Source: Paraburkholderia silvatlantica (GTDB taxonomy: Bacteria; Pseudomonadota; Gammaproteobacteria; Burkholderiales; Burkholderiaceae). Taken from it: 64,000 nt of DNA. The DNA is taken from NCBI RefSeq assembly GCF_003096715.1, contig NZ_QEOL01000035.1:1-64000 (forward strand). The letters are read 5' to 3'. Made by a program: the position numbers and the translations under genes. Below the pieces are notes generated by a model. The model was not told where the DNA came from. It did not search any database and was given only the letters and a program-made list of their open reading frames with translations. This document shows, piece after piece, positions 17,464 to 26,579 of this stretch (positions within the stretch are counted from its first letter, which is position 1; the number at the start of each line of letters is the position of its first letter).

Positions 17464-18725
17464 GCTGGTCCGAGCGATTCGGTGCGCGCCTCTCGCGCGA
17501 AGACGGTCAGGCCGGCGCTTCGTCGGGCGGCGGCGCGCGCTCGGGCGGTCTTGCGAGCGTCGTCAACGGCGTGCGTCCCGGCCGCTCGCGCATGCTCGAC
17601 TACGACCACTCGCTCTTGTGGGCCGTGATCGCGCTGCTCGGCCTTGGCGTCGTGATGGTCTACTCGGCCTCGATCGCCATGCCCGATTCGCCCAAGTACG
17701 CCTCGTACCGCGACTGGGCGTTTCTCGCGCGCCATATCGTTTCGCTCGTGATCGCCACGGTCGCGGCGCTCGTCGCGTTCCGCATCCCCGTTTCCACGTG
17801 GGACCGCTACGCGCCGAAGCTCTTTCTCATTGCGCTCGCCATGCTGGTGGTCGTGCTGATTCCGCACATCGGCAAGGGCGTGAACGGCGCGCGGCGCTGG
17901 ATTCCGCTCGGCATCACGAACATGCAGCCGTCGGAAATCATGAAGCTCGCCGTCACGATCTACGCGGCGAACTACACGGTGCGCAAGCAGGAATACATGC
18001 ACAGCTTTGCGAAAGGCTTCCTGCCGATGGCATTCGCCGTGGGCGTGGTCGGCGCGCTGCTGCTGCTCGAGCCCGACATGGGCGCATTCATGGTGATCGC
18101 CGCGATCGCCATGGGCGTGCTGTTCCTCGGCGGCGTGAACGGCAAGCTGTTCGGCGGCCTCGTGGCCACGGCTGTGGGCACTTTCACGCTGCTCGTGTGG
18201 GCGTCGCCGTGGCGCCGCGAGCGGATCTTCGCGTACCTCGATCCGTGGGACGACCGCTACGCGCAGGGCAAGGCGTATCAGCTCACGCACTCGCTCATCG
18301 CGTTCGGTCGCGGCGAGTGGTTCGGCGTAGGTCTTGGCGGCAGCGTCGAGAAGCTCAACTATCTGCCGGAAGCGCACACCGACTTCATTCTCGCCGTGAT
18401 CGGCGAGGAACTCGGTTTCGTCGGCGTGCTTGTCGTGATCCTGCTGTTCTACTGGATCGTGCGCCGCGCGTTCGAGATTGGCCGCCAGGCGCTCGCGCTC
18501 GACCGCACGTTCGCGGGACTCGTCGCCAAGGGGCTTGGCGTGTGGTTCGGCGCGCAGGCCTTCATCAACATGGGCGTGAATCTGGGTCTCCTGCCGACCA
18601 AGGGTCTCACGCTGCCGCTCGTGAGCTATGGCGGCTCGGGCATCCTGCTGAACTGCGTTGCGGTGGCGCTGCTGTTGCGCGTGGATTACGAAAACCGGGT
18701 CCTGATGCGCGGAGGCAAGGTATGA
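17460..18725 (+). CDS. ftsW: Peptidoglycan glycosyltransferase FtsW
   Basis: A 421-residue SEDS-family polymerase that assembles septal glycan strands from lipid II, paired with FtsI. A roughly 45-residue Ser/Gly/Arg-rich cytoplasmic tail precedes ten membrane segments. The family signature near the C-terminus (NLGLLPTKGLTLPLVSYGGSG) is intact. The start at 17460 (MSWSERFGARLS) lies in the ATGA overlap with murD; in-frame codons upstream belong to the murD region and are not used. It overlaps murG by four bases. Confidence 0.96.
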   Translation: MSWSERFGARLSREDGQAGASSGGGARSGGLASVVNGVRPGRSRMLDYDHSLLWAVIALLGLGVVMVYSASIAMPDSPKYASYRDWAFLARHIVSLVIATVAALVAFRIPVSTWDRYAPKLFLIALAMLVVVLIPHIGKGVNGARRWIPLGITNMQPSEIMKLAVTIYAANYTVRKQEYMHSFAKGFLPMAFAVGVVGALLLLEPDMGAFMVIAAIAMGVLFLGGVNGKLFGGLVATAVGTFTLLVWASPWRRERIFAYLDPWDDRYAQGKAYQLTHSLIAFGRGEWFGVGLGGSVEKLNYLPEAHTDFILAVIGEELGFVGVLVVILLFYWIVRRAFEIGRQALALDRTFAGLVAKGLGVWFGAQAFINMGVNLGLLPTKGLTLPLVSYGGSGILLNCVAVALLLRVDYENRVLMRGGKV

Positions 18726-19825
18726 CCGCAGCGACGCGCACGCTCATGGTGATGGCCGGCGGCACCGGGGGGCACGTGTTCCCGGGGCTCGCCGTCGCAC
18801 ATCGCATGGAGCAGTGGGGCTGGCGCGTGGTGTGGCTAGGCAATCCCGCGGGCATGGAAGCGACGCTCGTGCCGAAGCACGGCATCGCGATGGAATACGT
18901 GCGCTTTGGCGGCGTGCGCGGCAAGGGCATCAAGACCAAGCTGATGCTGCCGCTGAATCTGCTGCGCGCGTGCACGCAGAGCCTCGCGGCGCTGCGCCGC
19001 GTGAAACCCGACGTCGTGCTCGGCATGGGCGGCTACATCACGTTCCCGGCGGGCGTGATGAGCGCGCTTTCGGGCCGTCCGCTCGTGCTGCATGAGCAGA
19101 ACTCCATTGCGGGTCTCGCGAACAAGGTGCTTGCGAAGCTGGCGAGGCGCGTGCTCGTGGCGTTTCCGGGCGCCTTGCCGAATGCCGAGTGGACCGGCAA
19201 CCCGATCCGCGAAACGCTCGAGCACGTCGACGCCCCGGCTGCGCGCTACGCTGCGCGCAGCGGCCCGCTGCGCGTGCTCGTGGTGGGCGGCAGTCTCGGC
19301 GCCACGGCGCTCAACGAAGTGGTGCCGCGCGCGCTGTCGCTGCTCGCGCCAGAAGAGCGTCCGCACATCATGCACCAGGCGGGCGCGAAGCACATCGACG
19401 CCTTGCGTCAAAACTATCTCGACGCCGGACTCGAACTGAACGACACGGTGCAGCTCGTGCCGTTCATCGACGACATGGCGAGCGCCTACCGGAACGCGGA
19501 TCTCGTGATCTGCCGTTCGGGCGCGATGACGGTGGCCGAGATCGCGGCGGTGGGCGTGGCGGCATGCTTCGTGCCGTTCCCCTACGCCGTGGACGACCAC
19601 CAGACCACCAACGCCGCGTTCCTTGCCGACAAGGACGCAGCGCTCGTGGTGCAGCAACGCGACCTGACAGCGGAAGGACTCGCCGACTGGTTGCGGCATC
19701 AGACCAGAACATCGCTGGCGGAAATGGCCGGGCGCGCCCGCGCGCTCGCGAAACCCGACGCCGCCGATCAGGTCGCGCGCATCTGCGCGGCCGTGGCGGG
19801 CGTAGTAGCGGGAGGAAAGCAATGA
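18722..19825 (+). CDS. murG: UDP-GlcNAc:lipid I GlcNAc transferase
   Basis: A 367-residue GT28 glycosyltransferase at the inner leaflet of the cytoplasmic membrane that converts lipid I to lipid II. The glycine loop MAGGTGGHVFPGLA begins near residue 10. The second Rossmann domain carries VVGGSLGATALN and ICRSGAMTVAEIAAVG, which bind UDP-GlcNAc. The start is the ATG overlapping the ftsW stop, and the stop overlaps murC. Length is as expected. Confidence 0.96.
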   Translation: MTAATRTLMVMAGGTGGHVFPGLAVAHRMEQWGWRVVWLGNPAGMEATLVPKHGIAMEYVRFGGVRGKGIKTKLMLPLNLLRACTQSLAALRRVKPDVVLGMGGYITFPAGVMSALSGRPLVLHEQNSIAGLANKVLAKLARRVLVAFPGALPNAEWTGNPIRETLEHVDAPAARYAARSGPLRVLVVGGSLGATALNEVVPRALSLLAPEERPHIMHQAGAKHIDALRQNYLDAGLELNDTVQLVPFIDDMASAYRNADLVICRSGAMTVAEIAAVGVAACFVPFPYAVDDHQTTNAAFLADKDAALVVQQRDLTAEGLADWLRHQTRTSLAEMAGRARALAKPDAADQVARICAAVAGVVAGGKQ

Positions 19826-21216
19826 AACACATCGTCAAACACATCCATTTCGTCGGTATCGGCGGCGCGGGCATGAGCGGCATCGCCGAAGTGCTCGTCA
19901 ACCTCGGCTATCAGGTCAGCGGCTCGGACCTCGCGAAGAACGCGGTCACCGATCGACTCGCCGCGCTCGGCGCGCGCATCGCGATCGGCCATGCCGAAGA
20001 GAACATCGAAGGCGCCAACGCCGTGGTCGTTTCGACCGCGGTGCGCAGCGACAACCCGGAAGTGCTCGCGGCACGTCATCGCCGCATTCCCATCGTGCCG
20101 CGCGCCGTGATGCTCGCGGAACTGATGCGTCTGAAGCAGGGCATCGCGATCGCGGGCACGCACGGCAAGACCACCACGACCTCGCTCGTGGCGAGCGTGC
20201 TGGCGGCGGGCGGACTCGACCCGACTTTCGTGATCGGCGGGCGTCTGATCAGCGCGGGCGCGAACGCGCGCCTCGGCACGGGCGACTTCATCGTGGCCGA
20301 AGCCGACGAATCCGACGCCTCGTTCCTGAACCTGTTCCCGGTGATCGAAGTCATTACGAACATCGACGCCGATCACATGGACACCTACGGGCACGACTTC
20401 GCGCGCCTGAAGCAGGCGTTCATCGAGTTCACGCACCGCCTGCCGTTCTATGGCATCGCGGTGCTGTGCGTGGACGACCCGAACGTGAAGGAGATTCTGC
20501 CGTTCGTCTCGAAGCCGATCATCCGCTACGGCTTCGCTTCCGACGCGCAGGTCCGTGCGGTGAACGTGATCGCACGCGAAGGCAAGATGTACTTCACGGT
20601 GATGCGCGAGGACGCGCCGTCGCTCGACATCGTGCTGAACCTGCCGGGCACGCACAACGTGCAGAACGCACTCGCCGCGATTGCGATCGCGACCGAACTC
20701 GAAGTGAAAGACGCCGATATCCAGCGCGCGCTCGCGGAATTCAACGGCGTGGGCCGCCGTTTTCAGCGCTATGGCGAGATTCCCGTCAACGGCGGCGGCG
20801 CCTGGACGTTGATCGACGACTACGGCCACCACCCGGTGGAAATGGCCGCGACGATCGCGGCGGCGCGCGGCGCGTTTCCCGAGCGCCGTCTCGTGCTGGC
20901 GTTCCAGCCGCACCGCTACACACGCACGCGCGACTGCTTCGAAGATTTCGTGCGCGTGCTGTCGACCGTCGACGCGCTCGTGCTGACCGATGTCTATGCG
21001 GCCGGCGAAGCGCCGATCGTCGCTGCGGATGGCCGCGCGCTCGCACGCGCGATTCGCGTGGCGGGCAAGGTCGAGCCGGTGTTCGTCGAGACCGTGGATG
21101 AAGTGCCGGAGGCGCTTGCAGCAGTGGTGCGCGACGGCGATGTGGTGATTACGATGGGCGCGGGTTCGATCGGCGGTGTGCCGGGCCGGATCGCAGCCCA
21201 GGAACAGAAGGCGTGA
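19822..21216 (+). CDS. murC: UDP-N-acetylmuramate--L-alanine ligase
   Basis: A 464-residue Mur ligase that adds L-alanine to UDP-MurNAc, the first step of stem-peptide assembly. GIGGAGMSGIAEVL near residue 11 is the nucleotide-sugar loop and GTHGKTTTTS near residue 112 the ATP loop. A GGAGG-like site (GGGAGGAAAGC) precedes the ATG at 19822, which overlaps the murG stop. Downstream, ddl begins inside the murC stop. Complete three-domain architecture. Confidence 0.96.
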   Translation: MKHIVKHIHFVGIGGAGMSGIAEVLVNLGYQVSGSDLAKNAVTDRLAALGARIAIGHAEENIEGANAVVVSTAVRSDNPEVLAARHRRIPIVPRAVMLAELMRLKQGIAIAGTHGKTTTTSLVASVLAAGGLDPTFVIGGRLISAGANARLGTGDFIVAEADESDASFLNLFPVIEVITNIDADHMDTYGHDFARLKQAFIEFTHRLPFYGIAVLCVDDPNVKEILPFVSKPIIRYGFASDAQVRAVNVIAREGKMYFTVMREDAPSLDIVLNLPGTHNVQNALAAIAIATELEVKDADIQRALAEFNGVGRRFQRYGEIPVNGGGAWTLIDDYGHHPVEMAATIAAARGAFPERRLVLAFQPHRYTRTRDCFEDFVRVLSTVDALVLTDVYAAGEAPIVAADGRALARAIRVAGKVEPVFVETVDEVPEALAAVVRDGDVVITMGAGSIGGVPGRIAAQEQKA

Positions 21217-22175
21217 GTGACATGAGCAGTATCGATCCGAAGTTCGACCCGAAGCAGTTCGGCAAGGTGGCGGTGTTGTACGGCGGCGTGTCCGCCGAGC
21301 GCGAGGTATCGCTCAAGTCGGGCACGCTGGTGCTGCAGGCGCTGCAGAGCGCCGGCATCGACGCGCATCCGTTCGACCCGTCCGGGCGCCCGCTTTCCGC
21401 GTTGAAGGACGAAGGTTTCGTGCGCGTGTTCAACGCGCTGCATGGCGGCTACGGCGAGAACGGCCAGATTCAGGGCGCGCTCGATTTTTATGGCATCCGC
21501 TATACCGGCACGGGCGTGCTCGGCTCCGCGCTCGGGCTCGACAAGTTCCGCAGCAAGCTCGTCTGGCAGCAGCTCGGCATTCCCACGCCGCCGTTCGAAG
21601 CGGTGCTGCGCGGCGACGACTACGCGGCGCGCGCGCCGCAGATCGTCGCGAAGCTCGGCCTGCCGCTGTTCGTGAAGCCCGCGAGCGAAGGCTCGAGCGT
21701 GGCCGTGATCAAGGTGAAGACCGAAGGCGAACTCGTGCCGGCGCTCGAAGAAGCCGCGAAGTTCGACAAGATCGTACTGGTGGAAAAGAGCATCGAAGGC
21801 GGCGGCGAGTACACGGCGTGCATCGCGGGCGACCTCGATCTGCCGATCATCAAGATCGTGCCGGCGGGCGAGTTCTACGACTACGACGCGAAGTACATCC
21901 TCGACACGACGCAGTATCTGATTCCCTGCGGCGTCGCGCCGGAGAAAGAGGTGCAACTGAAGAAGCTCGCGCGCCGCGCGTTCGACGTGCTCGGCTGCAC
22001 CGACTGGGGCCGCGCCGATTTCATGCTGGACGGCGCGGGCAACGCGTACTTCCTCGAAGTGAACACGGCGCCGGGCATGACCGATCACTCGCTGCCGCCG
22101 AAGGCCGCGCGCGCGATGGGCATCGAGTATCGCGATCTCGTGGTGCGTGTGCTTGCGCTGACGCTGAAAGATTGA
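21213..22175 (+). CDS. ddl: D-alanine--D-alanine ligase
   Basis: A 320-residue ATP-grasp enzyme making the D-Ala-D-Ala dipeptide used by MurF. Visible blocks are VLYGGVSAEREVSLKSG near residue 17, the ATP-grasp core (KPASEGSSVAVIKV) and the metal-binding EVNTAPGMTDHS near the C-terminus. The start is a GTG at 21213 overlapping the murC stop; an ATG nine bases later (21222) is the alternative. As part of dcw it corresponds to ddlB of E. coli. Confidence 0.95.
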   Translation: MSDMSSIDPKFDPKQFGKVAVLYGGVSAEREVSLKSGTLVLQALQSAGIDAHPFDPSGRPLSALKDEGFVRVFNALHGGYGENGQIQGALDFYGIRYTGTGVLGSALGLDKFRSKLVWQQLGIPTPPFEAVLRGDDYAARAPQIVAKLGLPLFVKPASEGSSVAVIKVKTEGELVPALEEAAKFDKIVLVEKSIEGGGEYTACIAGDLDLPIIKIVPAGEFYDYDAKYILDTTQYLIPCGVAPEKEVQLKKLARRAFDVLGCTDWGRADFMLDGAGNAYFLEVNTAPGMTDHSLPPKAARAMGIEYRDLVVRVLALTLKD

Positions 22176-22235
22176 ACCCCTAAATAATCGCTGACCGACG
22201 AATTGCCGAACCTGGACTAAACCGACAATCTCGAA

Positions 22236-22991
22236 ATGTGGAATAACGTACGCCAGCTCAACCTTGCCGCCAACGCGTTGCACGCGCTGCTCGCGCTCGC
22301 GCTTCTGGCGGCTGGATGCTACTGGCTCGTGCAGCGCCCGAACTTCGCGCTGCGGGAAATCCGCATCGAGGGCGACACCGAGCACATCAATTCGCCCACC
22401 GTGCGCGCGGGCGTAGTCGGCCGGCTCAAGGGCAACTTCTTCACGGTCGATCTCGATGCGGCGCGCGCTGCGTTCGAGCAGATGCCGTGGGTACGTCACG
22501 CGAGCGTGCGCCGCGTGTGGCCCAACGCACTGGCTGTCACGCTCGAAGAGTACAAACCGTTGGGCACGTGGGGCAGCGATCAGCTCGTGAGCACGGACGG
22601 CGAGCTGTTCACGGCGAACCAGGGCGAACTCGACGAAGAACTGCCCGCGTTCGACGGCCCCGACGGCACTGCGCCTGAAGTAGTCGCGCGCTACCGCGAC
22701 CTGGAGAAGTGGTTCGCGCCGCTCGGGCTCACACCCGACGAGGTGACGCTCTCGGCGCGCTACGCGTGGACGGTGAAGCTCTCGAACGGCATGCAGGTGG
22801 AGCTGGGCCGCGAGCGCAACGCCGACACACTGAACGAGCGCTCGCACCGCCTCATCGCGGCATGGTCGGCGGTGACGCAACGTTGGGGCAAAGAGATCGA
22901 ATACGCGGACTTGCGCTATCCGAACGGGTTTGCGATAAGGGCGGCCGGCATGCGCTTCATCAGTGACACGCCCGCTCCGGGCAAGAAGTAA
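22236..22991 (+). CDS. ftsQ: Cell division protein FtsQ
   Basis: A 251-residue bitopic divisome protein. A membrane segment at about residues 11-32 is followed by a POTRA domain (FALREIRIEGDTEHINS...) and the FtsQ/DivIB beta domain (PWVRHASVRRVWPNALAVTLEE). It recruits FtsL and FtsB. It is separated from ddl by 60 bases, the largest gap since the start of the cluster, so an internal promoter here is possible though none is clear. ftsA follows after 27 bases. Confidence 0.95.
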   Translation: MWNNVRQLNLAANALHALLALALLAAGCYWLVQRPNFALREIRIEGDTEHINSPTVRAGVVGRLKGNFFTVDLDAARAAFEQMPWVRHASVRRVWPNALAVTLEEYKPLGTWGSDQLVSTDGELFTANQGELDEELPAFDGPDGTAPEVVARYRDLEKWFAPLGLTPDEVTLSARYAWTVKLSNGMQVELGRERNADTLNERSHRLIAAWSAVTQRWGKEIEYADLRYPNGFAIRAAGMRFISDTPAPGKK

Positions 22992-23018
22992 CAGGACATC
23001 ACACGCAACGAGCACGAT

Positions 23019-24251
23019 ATGAGTAAAGACTATAAGGATCTGCTGGTCAGCCTCGACATCGGGACGTCGAAGGTGGTGGCCGTCGTCGCCGAATTGAAGG
23101 GCGAAGGCCACTACGAAGTGATCGGTCTCGGCCAGAGCGAATCGAAAGGTCTCAAGAAGGGCGTGGTGGTGAACATCGAGGCCACTGTGCAGTCTATCCA
23201 GAGAGCGCTCGAAGAAGCGGAACTCATGGCCGACTGCAAGATCACTAACGTATTCACCGGCATTGCGGGCAGCCACATTCGCAGCTTCAACTCGAGCGGC
23301 ATGGTCGCCATCAAGGAGAAGGAAGTCACGCAGGCAGACGTCGCGCGCGTGATCGAAACGGCGAAGGCGATCAACATCCCGACCGACCAGCAGGTGCTGC
23401 ATATCCTCACGCAGGAATTCATCATCGACGGCCAGGAAGATGTGCGCGAGCCGATCGGCATGAGCGGCATCCGCCTCGAAGTGAAGGTGCATATCGTGAC
23501 GGGCGCGGTGAGCGCGGCGCAGAACATCGTGAAGTGCGTGCGCCGCTGCGGCCTCGAAGTGAACGACCTCATTCTGCAGCCGCTCGCCTCGTCGCTGGCG
23601 GTGCTGACCGAGGACGAGAAGGAACTGGGCGTGGTGCTCGTCGACGTGGGCGGCGGCACGACCGACATCGCGATCTTCAGCGAAGGCGCGATTCGCCATA
23701 CCGCGGTGATTCCGATCGCGGGCGACCAGGTGACGAGCGACATCGCCATGGCGCTGCGCACGCCCACGCCCGACGCGGAAGACATCAAGGTGAGCTACGG
23801 CATCGCGAAGCAGGCGCTGGCCGACCCGGACGAGATGATCGAAGTGCCGGGTCTGGGCGAGCGCGGTCCGCGCACGCTGTCGCGCCAGGCGCTGGCCGCC
23901 GTGATCGAGCCGCGCGTGGAAGAGCTTTTCTCGCTCGTGCAGCAGGTGGTGCGCGAGTCGGGCTACGAAGAATTGCTGAGCTCGGGTGTCGTGCTCACGG
24001 GCGGCGCCGCGATGATGCCGGGCATGGTGGAGCTGGGCGAGGACATTTTCCTGAAGCCGGTGCGCATCGGCGTGCCGGAGTACGCGGGCGGTCTGGCCGA
24101 CGTGGTGCGCAATCCGCGCTACTCGACGGCGATGGGCCTGCTCGTCGAAGGCCGCTCGCAGCGCATGCGCGGGCGCAAGGTTGCCGTGCAGTCGGGGTCG
24201 ATGGGTCAGGTCTTTTCACGCATGAAGGACTGGTTCCTCGGCAACTTCTAG
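23019..24251 (+). CDS. ftsA: Cell division protein FtsA
   Basis: A 410-residue actin-like ATPase that tethers FtsZ filaments to the membrane. The phosphate-1 loop SLDIGTSKVVAVV lies near residue 10, the phosphate-2 loop LVDVGGGTTDIAIF near residue 207, and an adenosine motif GVVLTGGAAMMPG near residue 325. The C-terminus (GQVFSRMKDWFLGNF) is the amphipathic membrane-targeting helix. Complete, normal length. ftsZ follows after a 141-bp leader that contains a perfect hairpin. Confidence 0.97.
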   Translation: MSKDYKDLLVSLDIGTSKVVAVVAELKGEGHYEVIGLGQSESKGLKKGVVVNIEATVQSIQRALEEAELMADCKITNVFTGIAGSHIRSFNSSGMVAIKEKEVTQADVARVIETAKAINIPTDQQVLHILTQEFIIDGQEDVREPIGMSGIRLEVKVHIVTGAVSAAQNIVKCVRRCGLEVNDLILQPLASSLAVLTEDEKELGVVLVDVGGGTTDIAIFSEGAIRHTAVIPIAGDQVTSDIAMALRTPTPDAEDIKVSYGIAKQALADPDEMIEVPGLGERGPRTLSRQALAAVIEPRVEELFSLVQQVVRESGYEELLSSGVVLTGGAAMMPGMVELGEDIFLKPVRIGVPEYAGGLADVVRNPRYSTAMGLLVEGRSQRMRGRKVAVQSGSMGQVFSRMKDWFLGNF

Positions 24252-24321
24252 GAACCGCAGTCGCAGGACAGAAGGCGAAGTACAAGCTTCGAAAATCGCG
24301 CTGGTGACGGCGGCTGGCGCG

Positions 24322-24349
24322 CAGTGGAAGGTTGCCCGATCTTCCACTG
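24322..24349 (+). promoter_or_regulatory. Perfect 9-bp stem-loop in the ftsZ leader
   Basis: CAGTGGAAG and CTTCCACTG form a perfect 9-bp stem around a 10-base loop (GTTGCCCGAT), ending 43 bases before the ftsZ ATG. No T-run follows, so it is not a canonical terminator. It may affect ftsZ mRNA stability or processing, which is an inference. Confidence 0.5.
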
Positions 24350-24392
24350 GATAACGGCCGAGGAGCGGAATCTTTTTCTTGACGGAGGCAAC

Positions 24393-25595
24393 ATGGAATT
24401 CCAGATGCTGGAAACGGAAACCAACGGCACCATCATCAAGGTGGTAGGCGTTGGTGGTGCGGGCGGCAATGCCGTGCAGCACATGATCAACCGCGGCGTG
24501 CAAGGCGTCGATTTCATCGTGATGAACACGGACGCACAGGCGCTCTCGCGCTCGCGTGCATCGGCCGTGATTCAACTCGGCAACACGGGCCTCGGCGCCG
24601 GTGCGAAGCCGGAGATGGGCCGCGCGGCAGCGGAAGAAGCGCGTGAGCGCATCGCCGACGCACTGCGCGGCGCGCACATGGTGTTCATCACCGCCGGCAT
24701 GGGTGGCGGCACCGGCACGGGCGCCGCCCCGGTCGTCGCGCAGATCGCCAAGGAAATGGGCATTCTCACCGTTGGCGTGGTGAGCAAGCCGTTCGAGTTC
24801 GAAGGCGGCAAGCGCATGCGTGTGGCGGAAGCCGGCTCGCAGCAACTGGAGGATCACGTCGACTCGCTGATCGTCGTCCTGAACGACAAGCTGTTCGACG
24901 TGATGGGCGATGACGCCGAGATGGACAAGTGCTTCCAGTGCGCGGACGACGTTCTGAACAACGCGGTGGCCGGCATCGCCGAAATCATCAACGTCGACGG
25001 CCTCGTGAACGTCGACTTCGAAGACGTGAAGACGGTGATGGGCGAGCAGGGCAAGGCGATGATGGGCACGGCGACGGTTGCCGGCGTCGATCGCGCGCGC
25101 CTCGCGGCGGAACAGGCCGTGGCGAGCCCGCTGCTCGAAGGCGTCGATCTGTCGGGTGCGCGCGGCGTGCTGGTCAACATCACGTCGAGCCGTTCGCTGC
25201 GACTGTCGGAAACGCGCGAAGTGATGAACACCATCAAGAGCTATGCTGCGGAAGACGCGACGGTGATCTTCGGTGCGGTGTACGACGACGCGATGGGCGA
25301 CGCGCTGCGCGTGACGGTGGTGGCAACGGGCCTTGGCCGCGCTGCGAAGAAGCAGCAAGCCGCGCCGATGCAACTGCTGCGCACGGGCACGGACAACCAG
25401 CCGATCCCGGCTCCGGCGGGCGCGTATGCACCGCAGCACAGCGGCCATGGCAACACGGCCGACTACGGCGCGCTCGACACGCCGGCAGTGTGGCGCACGT
25501 CGCGCGACACCGCGGCTTCGCACGTGCAGGCGCTGCAGGAAAAGGGCGTCGACACGTACGATATCCCGGCGTTCCTGCGCAAGCAGGCGGACTGA
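24393..25595 (+). CDS. ftsZ: Cell division protein FtsZ
   Basis: A 400-residue tubulin-like GTPase that builds the Z ring. The tubulin signature GGGTGTGAAPV lies near residue 106, with the T7 loop around NVDFEDVKTVM. A variable Gln/Pro/Ala linker follows, then the conserved C-terminal peptide (YDIPAFLRKQAD) that binds FtsA, ZipA-like partners and ZapD. The start at 24393 follows GACGGAGGC at good spacing; an upstream in-frame extension lies in the hairpin leader and is not used. Partner genes: ftsA upstream, zapD at 34322. Confidence 0.98.
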   Translation: MEFQMLETETNGTIIKVVGVGGAGGNAVQHMINRGVQGVDFIVMNTDAQALSRSRASAVIQLGNTGLGAGAKPEMGRAAAEEARERIADALRGAHMVFITAGMGGGTGTGAAPVVAQIAKEMGILTVGVVSKPFEFEGGKRMRVAEAGSQQLEDHVDSLIVVLNDKLFDVMGDDAEMDKCFQCADDVLNNAVAGIAEIINVDGLVNVDFEDVKTVMGEQGKAMMGTATVAGVDRARLAAEQAVASPLLEGVDLSGARGVLVNITSSRSLRLSETREVMNTIKSYAAEDATVIFGAVYDDAMGDALRVTVVATGLGRAAKKQQAAPMQLLRTGTDNQPIPAPAGAYAPQHSGHGNTADYGALDTPAVWRTSRDTAASHVQALQEKGVDTYDIPAFLRKQAD

Positions 25596-25612
25596 CACGC
25601 AAGCCGATCTGA

Positions 25613-25747
25613 CTGCGGCAGGGCACGCGTTGCCCTCGCCCGCAGACAGATAGCGCGCTGCGCAGCAATGAAGGCGAGCAAGACCAGCAAGGCCGCATCC
25701 GCGAGGATGCGCGGCAGGGACGGTTGCCCGCCACGCGTAGAGCGTGG
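25613..25747 (+). repeat. Three consecutive hairpins after ftsZ
   Basis: Three separate stem-loops lie in the 273-bp ftsZ-peroxiredoxin gap: CTGCGG/CCGCAG enclosing AGGGCA/TGCCCT (25613-25645), GCATCC-GCGA-GGATGC (25695-25710) and CCACGC-GTAGA-GCGTGG (25731-25747). None has a clear T-run. The first could be a partial terminator for ftsZ; together they may be an mRNA-stabilising 3' end. The structures are seen; the function is inferred. Confidence 0.4.
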
Positions 25748-25868
25748 GGGACAGGCGCGGTGTCGCCAGGCGTTCCTGTGTAACCTTGGAGTACATCGTT
25801 GCCCAACATTGCACGACGCCGGCGCATGAGGCTTGAACAAGCTTGTGCATCGTTGCGAAGGACGAGTC

Positions 25869-26378
25869 ATGATCAAACAGGGTGAAACGCTGCCCGAAGC
25901 GACCCTCTTCGAGTTCGTCGAAGACGCGCGCGAGGGTTGCACGCTGGGGCCGAACAGCTTCGACGTGCAAAAGGAAGCGGCGGGCAAGCGCGTGGTGATC
26001 TTCGGATTGCCGGGCGCATTCACGCCCACGTGCTCCGCGAAGCACGTGCCGGGTTACGTCGAACACTTCGACGCGCTGCGCGCGGCCGGTGTCGACGAGG
26101 TCTGGTGCGTGTCCGTCAACGACGCGTTCGTCATGGGCGCGTGGGGACGCGATCAGCGTACCTCGGGCAAGGTACGCATGATGGCCGACGGCAGCGCAGC
26201 GTTGACTCGTGCACTCGGACTGGAGCAGGATTTGTCGGCGCGTGGCATGGGAATCCGCTCCCAGCGCTATGCGATGGTGGTCGACGACGGCGTGGTCAAG
26301 ACGCTGCACGTCGAAGCACCCGGCAAGTTCGAAGTGAGCGATGCTGCGAGCATACTTGCCACGTTGACCCGCGCATGA
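25869..26378 (+). CDS. Peroxiredoxin of the Prx5/AhpE-like group
   Basis: A 169-residue redoxin. The peroxidatic cysteine lies in the block PGAFTPTCSAKHVPG, as in Prx5 (PMP20) proteins, with the Thr-x-x-Cys arrangement intact. No clear second resolving cysteine is visible besides one in VWCVSVND near residue 80, so a Prx5 monothiol or atypical two-Cys mechanism is possible. It would reduce peroxides in the cytoplasm using a thiol donor. ATG 25869 fits the family N-terminus. It sits alone between ftsZ and lpxC. Similar placement in other Burkholderiales is my recollection, not checked. Confidence 0.9.
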   Translation: MIKQGETLPEATLFEFVEDAREGCTLGPNSFDVQKEAAGKRVVIFGLPGAFTPTCSAKHVPGYVEHFDALRAAGVDEVWCVSVNDAFVMGAWGRDQRTSGKVRMMADGSAALTRALGLEQDLSARGMGIRSQRYAMVVDDGVVKTLHVEAPGKFEVSDAASILATLTRA

Positions 26379-26456
26379 GCGCGTTCGCGGGCGCTGCGTT
26401 GCCCTGAAGCAACGCGCAATTGCGACGCAAATGTGACAGGCGATTACGTGAGCCCA

Positions 26457-26503
26457 GCGGGCCGATCACCCCGGGAACGCCTCCGTTCCGGGCATCGGCC
26501 CGC
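26457..26503 (+). promoter_or_regulatory. Long two-part stem-loop before lpxC
   Basis: An outer 10-bp stem GCGGGCCGAT/ATCGGCCCGC encloses an inner imperfect stem (CCCGGGAACG/CGTTCCGGG, one bulge). It lies between the peroxiredoxin stop and the lpxC promoter. No T-run follows. It is a candidate transcript end for the peroxiredoxin or an mRNA 3' stabiliser. Confidence 0.5.
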
Positions 26504-26579
26504 GCTCCATCCCTGATGGGTAACGCAGCGGAAACAGTTTGTCACGCCGGCGAAAACGACGGACTCGACGCAACTGGAG

